21,574 nt of DNA from Flavobacteriales bacterium (GCA_023145275.1 JAGLEB010000087.1:1-21574); one strand, 5' to 3'; positions 9,161-17,369 are shown, numbered from the stretch's first letter. Notes: a model not told the origin generated them from the letters alone. Translations and numbers: made by a program.

Positions 9161-9359
9161 TTTAAATTATTTTAATTTAGATTACAATTAGGTTACTTAT
9201 TATTTTTATGGTTAAACTTATTTTTCACATTTTAAACTTACAATATTCTCAGGGTAATTACAAGCACGCAGTGATGTTTATCATGCATATTTAGCTATTT
9301 GTCAAATTATTAAAGCGAACGTCACAAAAAAAACATCCCTTAACAACCTGTCAATACCA

Positions 9360-11465
9360 CTATTTTGCAGGGATAATACTAATTGCATAGCCTCCTCCTG
9401 CTGCCACAAACTGTTTTAACTTTGATTTACTTGTCACTTTAAACTTTCGAATTTCATATGCCTGGGGATTATCAATGTAATGAGCATCTTTTTTATCATA
9501 ATATATAGTAGCTATATACTTTTGCTTTGGATTTAAAAAGTCAAAATATATTTTTGAAATTCTTTCGTTCTCATCATTTGTACTACCGATAAACCATTTT
9601 TCGCTGCCTTTCTCTTTTCGAGCATATGTAATATAGTCTCCCGGCTCAGCCTCTAATACCTTTGTTGCATCCCAATCTAAAGCAACATCTTTGATAAATT
9701 GAAATGCATCTGGAAAACGTTTGTAATTCTCAATCACATCAGCTGCCATTTGTAGAGGACTGTACATTGTAACGTATAAGGCTAACTGACGAGCTAAAGT
9801 ACTTTGAACATGCGAATGATTATCAGGATTCAACTTTGTGATATCCATTTCGAAAATACCTGGAGTATAATCCATTGGCCCTCCAATTAATCTAGTGAAA
9901 GGAAGTATTGTAGTATGGTCTACTGTATTTCCACCCATTGCCTCAAACTCAGTACCTCTAGCCGATTCATTTCCAATTAAATTTGGATAAGTTCTACACA
10001 GACCTGTTGGACGAACAGCTTCATGCGCATTAATCAAAATCTTATATTCTGCAGCCTTTTTTACAGCATACAAATAGTGATTCACCATCCATTGCCCATA
10101 ATGACGCTCACCTCTAGGCAGAATACGTCCGACATAACCACTTTTCAAAGAATTATATCCATTATCAACCATGAATTGATATGCTGCATCCAAATGACGC
10201 TCATAGTTTCTAACCGAACCAGAAGTTTCGTGATGCATCATTAACTTCACTCCTTTAGATTCTGCATAAGCATTTAAAGCCTTCACATCAAAATCTGGAT
10301 AAGCTGTAACAAAATCGAATACATAATCTTTAGATTTCCCATACCAGTCTTCCCAACCTTCATTCCAACCTTCAACCAAAACAGCATCAAATCCATTTTC
10401 TGCAGCAAAATCAATATAATCTTTCACATGCTCGTTAGTGGCACCGTGCCGAGGACTTGGATTTACTTTTGAGTAATCTGTTGAACCAAGTTGTATACCG
10501 TTTAAGTCGTCAGTATATGACCAAGTACTTTTTCCAGTAATCATCTCCCACCAAACTCCTATATACTTTACAGGTTTTATCCACGAAACATCATCATAAG
10601 AACAAGAATCATTCAGGTTTAGAGTAATTCTAGACATCAATATTTCTCCTGCATTCTTGCTTGCAATAACAGTTCGCCATGGAGTAGAACGTGGTGCCTG
10701 CATATATCCTTTGTTGCCTTGAGCATCCGGTGTAAGATGAGACACAAACACCATTTTTTTATCGTCAAAATCGAGACTCATTGTAGAATATTCAAGCAAT
10801 GCCGCCTCATGAATATTAATATAATACCCATCATCGGTTTTCATCATCAAAGCTGTTTGAACTCCAGTTGGCGAAAACATTTTTTGAGAAATATTTACAA
10901 AAGACTCTTTTGCCTGTATTGCTCTAATTTCAGATAATTTAGAAGTATTATAATTATACTCTTGAGTACCATAATCTCCAGGAATCCAGAATGCTTTATG
11001 GTCACCATTCATCGCAAACTCAGTGTGTTCCTCCTTTATAACAAAGTATGAAAGATTTTTTTGCTCAGGAAATTCGTATCTGAAGCCTAAACCATCATTA
11101 AACAGTCTAAAACGAATTAACATAACTCTACCCGTAGAAGCTTGTGAAAGCGTTATAGCCATCTCATTGTAATAGTTGCGTATTTCTTTTTCTTCTCCTA
11201 AAACTGGTTGCCAAGTTTCGTCAAAAGTTGACCTATCAACTTTTTCAACTTCAAAACCATCTAGTAAGGATTCATCATTGACTAGGTCAAAACCTAATTT
11301 GCTACTTTTTATTATTATCTTTTTGCCTAAATCTAACTTATAAGTAGGTACTGTTTTTTTCAACTCAAAACGAAGAGTAAAACTATTGTTTGGAGATTTT
11401 AATTCTTGAGATTTTGAGATTACTGAAATCAAAACAAACAAGATAACTAGTATTGTTTTTTTCAT
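9360..11465 (-). CDS. susB: GH97 alpha-glucosidase (SusB-like)
   Basis: This is a glycoside hydrolase of family 97, probably releasing glucose from alpha-glucan oligosaccharides in the periplasm. I chose the internal ATG at 11465 (701 residues), which gives a clean signal peptide starting MKKTILVILF and ending near SKSQ. An ATG eight codons upstream overlaps the promoter region and is less likely. Residues about 20-290 are the N-terminal beta-sandwich and the middle is the catalytic barrel. Counting from the chosen start, Glu413 (HHETSG), Glu482 (NAHEA) and Glu506 (SARGTE) reproduce exactly the 69- and 24-residue spacing of the SusB residues Glu439, Glu508 and Glu532. This is the calcium-dependent inverting (glucosidase) type, not the retaining alpha-galactosidase type. 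The gene is first of the operon, downstream of its regulator and upstream of susC, as in Bacteroides. Confidence 0.92.
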   Translation of the reverse strand: MKKTILVILFVLISVISKSQELKSPNNSFTLRFELKKTVPTYKLDLGKKIIIKSSKLGFDLVNDESLLDGFEVEKVDRSTFDETWQPVLGEEKEIRNYYNEMAITLSQASTGRVMLIRFRLFNDGLGFRYEFPEQKNLSYFVIKEEHTEFAMNGDHKAFWIPGDYGTQEYNYNTSKLSEIRAIQAKESFVNISQKMFSPTGVQTALMMKTDDGYYINIHEAALLEYSTMSLDFDDKKMVFVSHLTPDAQGNKGYMQAPRSTPWRTVIASKNAGEILMSRITLNLNDSCSYDDVSWIKPVKYIGVWWEMITGKSTWSYTDDLNGIQLGSTDYSKVNPSPRHGATNEHVKDYIDFAAENGFDAVLVEGWNEGWEDWYGKSKDYVFDFVTAYPDFDVKALNAYAESKGVKLMMHHETSGSVRNYERHLDAAYQFMVDNGYNSLKSGYVGRILPRGERHYGQWMVNHYLYAVKKAAEYKILINAHEAVRPTGLCRTYPNLIGNESARGTEFEAMGGNTVDHTTILPFTRLIGGPMDYTPGIFEMDITKLNPDNHSHVQSTLARQLALYVTMYSPLQMAADVIENYKRFPDAFQFIKDVALDWDATKVLEAEPGDYITYARKEKGSEKWFIGSTNDENERISKIYFDFLNPKQKYIATIYYDKKDAHYIDNPQAYEIRKFKVTSKSKLKQFVAAGGGYAISIIPAK

Positions 11466-11503
11466 ATTAGCTGATTTTAACCTATACAAATTCTTTTATA
11501 ACA

Positions 11504-11511
11504 CAAATATA
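11504..11511 (-). promoter_or_regulatory. Candidate susB promoter -7 element
   Basis: Read on the minus strand this is TATATTTG, an exact match to the Bacteroidota -7 consensus TAnnTTTG, about 40 bases before the chosen susB start. No good -33 TTTG is visible at 17-23 bases upstream. That fits a promoter needing an activator, which here would be the adjacent SusR-like protein (inference). Confidence 0.5.
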
Positions 11512-11545
11512 GGACAGCTTGTAATAGTCTTAGTCTTTAGGTAGT

Positions 11546-11653
11546 AAGAAAGTAGATTTAAGCATCACAAAAACAAACGTAAAACACTACTCTAGAACTT
11601 ATTACATATAAGTATAGCATGTAAAAAAGTAGATTACAACCTCAAAAAAGTAG
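11546..11653 (-). promoter_or_regulatory. Three direct repeats upstream of susB, possible activator sites
   Basis: On the minus strand the motif CTACTTTYTT occurs three times: 11644-11653, 11623-11632 and 11546-11555. The first two are perfect copies spaced 21 bases apart, two helical turns. The third differs by one base and sits about 35 bases upstream of the -7 element, where an activator would contact polymerase. The two right-hand copies extend to longer shared A/T sequence. The region 11466-11825 has no gene. Role as SusR operator is inference. Confidence 0.4.
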
Positions 11654-11825
11654 TGAAAAGCATATAATACGACCCGTAAAATACGCATAGTGTATAATGA
11701 ACACTTTTTCTGTTTTGGAATATACCGAACAATTGTTACCTTCTGTACGTCATAGATATCGAGTATATTACCTTCGAAAATAGAGGCTCACAAGTAAAAA
11801 AACGCAACTTATCCGCAAGTACAAA

Positions 11826-13460
11826 TTACAAAGTTCCAATAATCGCAACTTTCTCTTTAAATATAGACTTTGAGTACTTAGAACTATTTCTCATTTTAGT
11901 TCTATAGTTATAAATTGTAGTTACTGAATATCTCAATATTTTTGCTATCTGGGCACTTTCAGAAATACCGAGGCGTATTAGGGCATAAATTCTCAGCTCA
12001 ACGTTCATAAGCTCATCAGCCTTTAACACTATTCTTTCATCTTCTTTAAGTAGTGTATTCATATCTCTAACAAAATTCGGATATAGATCTAAGAAAGTCC
12101 TATCAAAATCTTTATAAAAAGATTTAAGTTCTTCATTAACAAAGTCATTAGATCTGAGAAGTTTCAACAGTGTTTCTTTTTTATCGTTACTAGCTTTTTT
12201 ATAGAGCATCTTTCTATACACATCTATTTTCTCAATATAAGAAGAGCTAAGCTTAATATAATGAGCAATATACTCCTGCTTAACATTGTTCAAAGATTCG
12301 AGGGTGATGTTGTCAGAAGAAACACGTTTGTTAGTTTCCTCTAAGACCATATTTAAATCGAAAAGCTGTTTATTTACAAGTCTATTGTTACTATTAGCTA
12401 GCTCTAGTTTTCTCTTTTGTTTTAAGATATATACTAGTATAAAAAAGAAAAATAGGGCTAAAAGACTTATTACAATTCCAAACAATGTTTTATTACTGCT
12501 CATTTTTTCTCGAAGATTATCATAAGCAAGGTCTATTAAGGGTAATATTTGAGAAACTTCATAAGCTCTTAACCTCGCATTAGAATATACAGCATCTTCA
12601 AATGCTATTCTAATATACTTATTGGAACGCGAAATATCATTCCTTTTAAGCAATAGAAGAGCAAGTTCTCTTATTGCCGAATTTTCTCTTACTCCTCCTA
12701 CAATATCCGACATAGCAGATTGGGCAAGATATTTAACTTTTAAATCTTCCTGACCTAAAAGGCCATATGCTTCAGCAAGTGTATATGCCGTGTATCCGTA
12801 CTCCCTATCCTCAACCTTAAGAGAGTTTAGCGATTCTATCATTATATCTCTCATACTGATATAATCCTCAACATCCCTTTTTCTATCAGCCAGACTTACT
12901 TTATATTTAGGGCTAGATTTATCTAAAATATTTAATAATGAATCCTGATATGAAGCTCTGAGTTCATTAAAATCTAGTAAGAATGTTGAACCAGATAGAT
13001 AAATACTTTTAAATCTATTCAATTCTACTTGATTAACATAGTAATGACTTAGCTGACTCTTACTTAAGGATTTAGTTTTTATTGAATTTAGTATTTCTTT
13101 AGCTTCTCCATAAAAGCCCAATAAGATCAAAGATTTAGACTTTAACAATTTTGCATCAACCTTAGCTTTATAGTCTAATTTAAGATTAGCTAATTCAAGA
13201 CACTTTCCACTATAATAAAGTGCCGAGTCACTGTTATATGGCAAATACTCCTTAAAAATAGTTTTGTAAAGGTCGAAAGTAGTTTCGTCACTTCTCACAC
13301 TACTAATAAGTAGACTTAAAGCTTTAATTCTTTGCTCTCTCTCATTATAGTACTGCTGTTTTACAAGTATCTTGTCGTCTAGAGAATCAAGAGCTATTAC
13401 CATATCACTTTGAGCAAAAATAATATTAGCAAAAAAAACTAATGCAAGGGTCAATCTCAT
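11826..13460 (-). CDS. SusR-like membrane-spanning transcriptional regulator (DUF6377 type)
   Basis: This 544-residue protein is predicted to sense sugar in the periplasm and bind DNA in the cytoplasm. A signal peptide (1-16, ending FAQ) precedes a helical TPR-rich domain (about 30-320). A transmembrane segment lies at about 325-346 (GIVISLLALFFFFILVYIL) and is followed by KQKRK. A coiled coil (about 348-395) and the family-typical DFDRTFLDLYPNFV segment (451-464) come next. The C-terminal helix-turn-helix is about 488-525 (ALIRLGISESAQIAKIL, then TTIYNYRTKMRN), resembling a LuxR-type DNA-binding unit. This architecture and its length match the Bacteroides starch regulator SusR, which lies next to its target operon, as here. 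It is transcribed in the same direction as the sus genes but separated by 360 bases. A weak TATATTTA -7-like element lies at 13493-13500. Confidence 0.8.
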   Translation of the reverse strand: MRLTLALVFFANIIFAQSDMVIALDSLDDKILVKQQYYNEREQRIKALSLLISSVRSDETTFDLYKTIFKEYLPYNSDSALYYSGKCLELANLKLDYKAKVDAKLLKSKSLILLGFYGEAKEILNSIKTKSLSKSQLSHYYVNQVELNRFKSIYLSGSTFLLDFNELRASYQDSLLNILDKSSPKYKVSLADRKRDVEDYISMRDIMIESLNSLKVEDREYGYTAYTLAEAYGLLGQEDLKVKYLAQSAMSDIVGGVRENSAIRELALLLLKRNDISRSNKYIRIAFEDAVYSNARLRAYEVSQILPLIDLAYDNLREKMSSNKTLFGIVISLLALFFFFILVYILKQKRKLELANSNNRLVNKQLFDLNMVLEETNKRVSSDNITLESLNNVKQEYIAHYIKLSSSYIEKIDVYRKMLYKKASNDKKETLLKLLRSNDFVNEELKSFYKDFDRTFLDLYPNFVRDMNTLLKEDERIVLKADELMNVELRIYALIRLGISESAQIAKILRYSVTTIYNYRTKMRNSSKYSKSIFKEKVAIIGTL

Positions 13461-13655
13461 TATAATAACTTTTTCTTAAAAATAAATTCTAGTAAATATA
13501 ATTTTTTTTACTGTTCGTCTAGATAAAACAAACCGTATTATTAAAATGTATCTCATTAGTTTACTACAAACAATTAATAAGCTGAAGCTACAAACAAACT
13601 CATCATCCTAAAACATAAGCTTATCACCAAATGGTAGTGTTTCGTAATGTTGATT

Positions 13656-13685
13656 TTTGAAGCCTAAAGAATATAATCATATTTG
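13656..13685 (+). promoter_or_regulatory. Candidate promoter of the small transcription unit
   Basis: TTTG (13656-13659) is followed after 18 bases by CATATTTG (13678-13685), which matches seven of eight positions of TAnnTTTG. The spacing is in the 17-23 range known for Bacteroidota promoters. The predicted start of transcription is about 20 bases before the ATG at 13711. Confidence 0.5.
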
Positions 13686-13710
13686 CACTGTAATAAAAAA
13701 ACAAGGTGTT

Positions 13711-13833
13711 ATGATTTTATTAAGCATAAGTATTACGACAATATCAATGATATTATTTATATCTAATGCAAGCAACAGTCCTACACCTGCTACTCAAACG
13801 ATAAGAGTAGAAAAGAATAAGTTTTTGAAATAA
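13711..13833 (+). CDS. Small predicted exported peptide, 40 residues
   Basis: This short frame opens with ATG at 13711 and ends with TAA at 13831-13833. The first 20 residues are hydrophobic (MILLSISITTISMILFISNA) and look like a signal peptide or a single membrane segment; the tail SNSPTPATQTIRVEKNKFLK is polar and basic. It does not match any family I know. Support comes from context: a good promoter 25 bases upstream and a strong terminator about 70 bases downstream bracket it. The start cannot be confirmed by a Shine-Dalgarno sequence, although AAGG lies 8 bases upstream. Alternatively the unit is a non-coding RNA and the frame is fortuitous. Confidence 0.35.
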   Translation: MILLSISITTISMILFISNASNSPTPATQTIRVEKNKFLK

Positions 13834-13904
13834 GCAAACAATCACTATATATAGGAAAAGAAATTGTAAGTTATCTTGCAATCACTAGACCAACCACTAT
13901 TAGT

Positions 13905-13941
13905 AAAAAGACCTAAACGATTAATTCGTGAAGGTCTTTTT
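13905..13941 (+). terminator. Rho-independent terminator, possibly bidirectional
   Basis: The arms AAAAAGACCT (13905-13914) and AGGTCTTTTT (13932-13941) pair fully over 10 bases. Within the loop a second short stem ACGA/TCGT (917-920 with 926-929 of the 13 kb block) can form. T-runs follow on the plus strand and, because of the A-run, on the minus strand too. It would end the small plus-strand unit and possibly the minus-strand phosphoesterase transcript. Confidence 0.8.
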
Positions 13942-14128
13942 CATTTTATTATGGTTTTGCGTTTAGTCCTAATTTTCAATATATATACACGCAATATGGG
14001 CTACAATATTAGACTAATCAATTAACCATTTTTGATTTTAGACCTAGCTGATAATAATAAGAACTCAGCCTGATTTTGTTATTTTTGGGTGAGGGGTTAT
14101 TACTATTTTCGGTAGCTTTAGAAAACAA

Positions 14129-14620
14129 TTATCTATTCCCAAGCTCAATCACTTCAAGGTTTTTAATTTTTGAGGCCTCAATTTCGAATCGAAGCATTGT
14201 TCTCTTTTTATGGAAGCCCTTTTTTCCAACTGCCCCTGGATTCATATGCAGAAGGTTTAGTTTTTTATCGTTTATTACTTTCAGTATGTGAGAATGTCCG
14301 CTAATAAATAATTTTGGAGGATTTTTTTTAATCTCAGCTCTCAAATCGTAAGAATAATTTCCAGGATATCCACCAATATGCGTCAACCACACATCTACTC
14401 CTTCTACAATAAATCTATTGTGCAATGGGAATTCTTTTCTAAGCTCAGTTCCGTCGATATTACCGAACACAGCACGCAAAGGTTTTAATTTCTTTATTTT
14501 ATCAGTAACATCAACATCCCCAATATCTCCGGCATGCCACACTTCGTCAACTGTATTTATATATTTCTTCATCAGGTCATCGAACTGTCCGTGACTATCA
14601 GACATCAATAGAATTTTCAT
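14129..14620 (-). CDS. YfcE/MJ0936-family metallophosphoesterase
   Basis: This is a 163-residue calcineurin-like phosphoesterase that hydrolyses phosphomono- or diesters at a two-metal centre in the cytoplasm. The metal-ligand motifs are all present and in order: DSHG (Asp8, His10), GDIGD (Asp32), GNID (Asn54), THIGG (His81) and GHSH (His109, His111). The length is typical for the small MJ0936/YfcE group. The physiological substrate is not known and cannot be read from sequence. The gene follows mazG by 31 bases and is probably co-transcribed with it. No signal peptide is present. It is followed by about 180 bases of AT-rich spacer before the terminator at 13905-13941. Confidence 0.88.
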   Translation of the reverse strand: MKILLMSDSHGQFDDLMKKYINTVDEVWHAGDIGDVDVTDKIKKLKPLRAVFGNIDGTELRKEFPLHNRFIVEGVDVWLTHIGGYPGNYSYDLRAEIKKNPPKLFISGHSHILKVINDKKLNLLHMNPGAVGKKGFHKKRTMLRFEIEASKIKNLEVIELGNR

Positions 14621-14651
14621 TTGCTTTATTTATTATTCTTGTAAGGCTAAT

Positions 14652-15434
14652 TTATGCTTTGAATTTTACTTTTGCTTCATTCCAATAAACATCCATTTCT
14701 TCTAGAGACATATCTGTTAATTCTCTTCCATGTAATGCTGCTTGCTCCTCGATATATTGAAACCTCTTGATAAACTTTTTATTAGTTTTTTCTAAGGCAT
14801 CTTCAGGCTCAATCTTCATGAATCGCGCATAGTTAATCATCGAGAACATAAGATCGCCAAATTCTTCTTCCATGGCCTCTTGGTCATTATTCTCAACAGC
14901 CTCTTGGAACTCTTTTGTTTCCTCCTCTACTTTTGCCCAAACATCTTTGGCATTGTCCCAATCGAAGCCAACTCCTTTAGCTTTATCTTGAATTCTAGAA
15001 GCTTTCACTAGGGAAGGAAGAGAAAGAGGTACTCCCTCCAAAACTGATTTACGTCCCTCTTTAAGCTTTAAAGCTTCCCAATTTCGTTTCACTTCTTCTT
15101 CATCTTCGACTTCTACATCAGAATAAATATGCGGGTGACGAAAAATAAGTTTTTCGCTTATTGAATTTGCAACATCCGCAATATCAAATGATCCTTTTTC
15201 TGAGCCAATTTTAGAATAAAAAACAATATGAAGAAGAAGATCCCCAAGTTCTTTTTTCACTTCCTCAAGATCATTATCCAAAATTGCATCACCTAATTCA
15301 TACACCTCTTCGATCGTAAGGTGGCGAAGGCTTTCTATAGTCTGTTTCATATCCCACGGACAACCTGTTCGCAGCTCGTCCATTATATCAAGTAGACGAC
15401 CAAAAGCTGCCAATTTTTCTTCTCTCGTATTCAT
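14652..15434 (-). CDS. mazG: Nucleoside triphosphate pyrophosphohydrolase MazG
   Basis: This 260-residue enzyme hydrolyses (d)NTPs to the monophosphate and pyrophosphate, removing damaged or surplus nucleotides. It has the two tandem MazG domains of the full-length family. The first (about 24-105) starts with the GCPWD motif (24-28) and carries the metal-binding acidic pairs E42-E43 and ELGD (62-65). The second (about 168-232) has E171-E172 and EFGD (191-194). FRHPH (98-102) is the conserved linker motif. Length is normal (E. coli MazG about 263). It is separated by 257 bases and a terminator from the DUF5606 gene upstream, so it probably has its own promoter, although I see no exact consensus. 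It precedes the phosphoesterase by 31 bases. Confidence 0.95.
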   Translation of the reverse strand: MNTREEKLAAFGRLLDIMDELRTGCPWDMKQTIESLRHLTIEEVYELGDAILDNDLEEVKKELGDLLLHIVFYSKIGSEKGSFDIADVANSISEKLIFRHPHIYSDVEVEDEEEVKRNWEALKLKEGRKSVLEGVPLSLPSLVKASRIQDKAKGVGFDWDNAKDVWAKVEEETKEFQEAVENNDQEAMEEEFGDLMFSMINYARFMKIEPEDALEKTNKKFIKRFQYIEEQAALHGRELTDMSLEEMDVYWNEAKVKFKA

Positions 15435-15505
15435 ATTATAATACTGAATTAAATATTGTAATCACTTATATTCATATAGCACTATTCGCCCTGATGGAAG
15501 TGACA

Positions 15506-15578
15506 CCTCGCAAATAGCAAAAACAATTGATAGTGTAATTTTGTAAGCTCCGAGTTTGCGAGGAGATTTTGAAATTAC
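15506..15578. repeat. Interlocking inverted repeats
   Basis: CCTCGCAAA (15506-15514) has a perfect inverted partner TTTGCGAGG at 15555-15563, 40 bases apart. A second pair, GTAATTT (15535-15541) and AAATTAC (15572-15578), overlaps the first in a crossed arrangement. It lies in the mazG upstream spacer. It may be a remnant of a small mobile repeat or a regulatory structure; neither can be shown here. Confidence 0.35.
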
Positions 15579-15631
15579 GCTCTAGAAATGTTTTTTGATA
15601 TGCGAAGTACAACGGACAGCAGGAAAAGCGC

Positions 15632-15672
15632 CAAAAAAAACCGTATATCAAATGCGAATATACGGTCTTTTA
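15632..15672 (-). terminator. Rho-independent terminator of the ruvX-def-DUF5606 operon
   Basis: The arms CCGTATAT (15641-15648) and ATATACGG (15658-15665) form a perfect 8-bp stem with a 9-nt loop. The plus-strand A-run just left of the stem is the T-run of the minus-strand transcript. It lies about 25 bases past the DUF5606 stop codon. Confidence 0.85.
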
Positions 15673-15691
15673 CAATTTTATTAAGAATTTT

Positions 15692-16126
15692 CTACTCTTC
15701 TGTAACTATATTAGCATCTTCGATACCATCTTCTTTCTCATCGTCTAGAGTAACTAATCCAGCACCTTGCAGAATATTATACCATTGAAATACTTTCTTA
15801 ATATCAGATGTATAAACTCTATCCTCATCGAAATTAGGAAGTACATCAGTAAAATATTCTTTCAACACCTTTGCACTATCCTTATGGTTTAATGTTGGTC
15901 CTAAATTTTCTTTCTTCGCGATATTCTCGAAAACTTCCTTCAAAGGCACTTCTTCTTCATAAGTGTACATTGCAATATCTGCCAATGAACTAACATTGTT
16001 TGTAGAGTGAACTGGGAAACGTTTACCATCTGCCAAAGCTTCAACTATAAAACCTCCTCTTGATTGCGAAAGTAGCTTATACAAGCCACCTTTTCCCGAA
16101 ATTGAAATAATTCCTTCTATATTCAT
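15692..16126 (-). CDS. DUF5606 family protein
   Basis: This is a 144-residue cytoplasmic protein of a family seen in Bacteroidota, of unknown function. The recognisable N-terminal signature is GIISISGKGGLYKL (5-18), followed by FIVEALADGKRFP (26-38) and the VSSLADIAMYTYEEEVPL region (45-62). The C-terminal tail is acidic (DDEKEDGIED). No signal peptide or catalytic motif is visible. It starts 23 bases after the def stop codon and is last in the operon before a strong terminator. Conserved placement next to def and ruvX suggests a link to translation or replication housekeeping, but this is only guilt by association. I recognise the family from its N-terminal motif and context. Confidence 0.8.
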   Translation of the reverse strand: MNIEGIISISGKGGLYKLLSQSRGGFIVEALADGKRFPVHSTNNVSSLADIAMYTYEEEVPLKEVFENIAKKENLGPTLNHKDSAKVLKEYFTDVLPNFDEDRVYTSDIKKVFQWYNILQGAGLVTLDDEKEDGIEDANIVTEE

Positions 16127-16149
16127 AATTATATTTTTTTTTTAAAATG

Positions 16150-16731
16150 TTATTGTCTTCCTTTTTTCAATGGATACCTCATGTTGTACGTCACAGAAGT
16201 CTTTCCTTTTGATATATTTGCTAACTTACCTTTAAGTAATCTTTTCTTTAAACTTGAAAGCTTATCGGTAAATAAAACCCCTTGGATATGGTCATACTCA
16301 TGTTGAATAACTCTAGCAGCAAGACCACTAAACTCATCGCGATGGAATTCCCAATTTTCATCATAATATTCGATCAATATCGTCTCTGGGCGATAAACAT
16401 CTTCATGAACATCGGGTATTGTAAGGCAACCTTCATTAAAACCCCATGACTCTCCAGAAGTCTCTATGATTTTAGCATTGATAAACACTTTCTTAAAGTC
16501 TTTTAACAATTCATAATCATCTTCTTCTTCCTCAGCAAATGGTTCAGCATCGATTACGAAAAGTCTAATTGCCTTTCCTACCTGAGGTCCAGCCAAACCA
16601 ACACCGCTAGCATTATACATACTATCGAACATGTTTTCAATAAACCCATCAAGATTAGGATAATCTTTATCGATCTCTAATCCTACTTTTCTTAAAACTG
16701 GGTCGCCATATGCAACAATTGGTAATATCAT
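16150..16731 (-). CDS. def: Peptide deformylase
   Basis: This 193-residue metalloenzyme removes the N-formyl group from nascent proteins at the ribosome exit. All three motifs are present: GVGLAGPQVG at 43-52, EGCLTIP at 100-106 (metal ligand Cys102), and QHEYDH at 143-148 (metal ligands His144 and His148, catalytic Glu145). Motif 1 has Gly48 where the usual form has Ala. An acidic insert (62-75) lies between motifs 1 and 2. Length is within the normal 165-195. It follows ruvX by 15 bases and precedes the DUF5606 gene by 23, clearly one operon. Confidence 0.96.
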   Translation of the reverse strand: MILPIVAYGDPVLRKVGLEIDKDYPNLDGFIENMFDSMYNASGVGLAGPQVGKAIRLFVIDAEPFAEEEEDDYELLKDFKKVFINAKIIETSGESWGFNEGCLTIPDVHEDVYRPETILIEYYDENWEFHRDEFSGLAARVIQHEYDHIQGVLFTDKLSSLKKRLLKGKLANISKGKTSVTYNMRYPLKKGRQ

Positions 16732-16746
16732 ATCTCTATATTTATT

Positions 16747-17163
16747 CTAAAAACTTTTACTATCGAGGTAAGACTGAAGGATAATAGTAGCACTAATTTT
16801 ATCTATTAACCCTTTGTTTCTTCTCGCTTTCTTCCCGATACCACTATCAATCATTGTCTGAAAAGCCATCTTAGACGTAAAACGCTCATCAAATCGTTTT
16901 ATGATAATGTTTGGAAACTTTTTTACTAATTCCTCAATAAAAGGAAGTATTTCCTTCTCACTTTCTGAAGGGCTATTGTCTTTTTGCTTAGGTTCTCCAA
17001 CAATAATTTCATCAACATCCTCTCTACTAACATAATCTTGTAGGAAAGCAATGATCTTATTATTATCAACTGTATCAAGCGCTGAAGCAATTATCTGCAT
17101 AGGGTCCGTTTCGGCTATTCCTATCCTTTTTGTCCCAAAATCTATTGCTAATAATCTACCCAT
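16747..17163 (-). CDS. ruvX: YqgF/RuvX-family putative Holliday junction resolvase
   Basis: This 138-residue RNase H-fold nuclease is implicated in Holliday junction resolution and in pre-16S rRNA 5' processing. The acidic active-site residues are Asp8 (AIDFGTKRIGIA), Glu57 (VGEPKQ), the DE pair at 92-93 (RFDERFTS) and Asp121 (LIDKISATIILQSYL). Length is normal. It is the first gene of the operon with def and DUF5606 and diverges from dapD across a 206-base promoter region with an exact TAATTTTG element. Confidence 0.93.
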   Translation of the reverse strand: MGRLLAIDFGTKRIGIAETDPMQIIASALDTVDNNKIIAFLQDYVSREDVDEIIVGEPKQKDNSPSESEKEILPFIEELVKKFPNIIIKRFDERFTSKMAFQTMIDSGIGKKARRNKGLIDKISATIILQSYLDSKSF

Positions 17164-17187
17164 AATCAGAGTTTAAAAAAGTGTCCG

Positions 17188-17215
17188 CAAAATTAATAAT
17201 TTTTTCTTGAATCAA
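17188..17215 (-). promoter_or_regulatory. Candidate ruvX operon promoter
   Basis: On the minus strand TTG (17213-17215) precedes TAATTTTG (17188-17195) by 17 bases, an exact match to the Bacteroidota TTG-N17-23-TAnnTTTG layout. It ends 24 bases before the ruvX ATG. Confidence 0.6.
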
Positions 17216-17338
17216 TCTAATTAGTGTAACTTATTCGTTAAACTTGATTAAAAACACTGCAAGTTTGTTATAATTATAACATTTTGTGACTTTTTAATTA
17301 ATTAACACCTAAATTAATAGAAGCATGAAAACTATTTC

Positions 17339-17346
17339 TATTTTTG
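17339..17346 (+). promoter_or_regulatory. Candidate dapD promoter -7 element
   Basis: TATTTTTG matches TAnnTTTG exactly and lies 23 bases before the dapD ATG. No TTG is found at the expected upstream distance, so only the -7 half is supported. Confidence 0.5.
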
Positions 17347-17369
17347 CAGCAAAATAAACATTCGTACAC

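Noticed and set aside
9179..9187. AGATTACAA upstream of susC, also present at 11631-11639 before susB
   Set aside because: A nine-base A/T-rich match alone is likely by chance, and the CTACTTT motif next to it upstream of susB is absent here.
13965..14015. Imperfect inverted repeat (TAGTCCTAAT and ATTAGACTA) after the phosphoesterase gene as its terminator
   Set aside because: The arms are imperfect, about 31 bases apart and not followed by a T-run on the minus strand.
14076..14291. Plus-strand 71-codon frame overlapping the phosphoesterase gene
   Set aside because: It is mostly antisense to the conserved C-terminal half of the phosphoesterase, including the GHSH motif.
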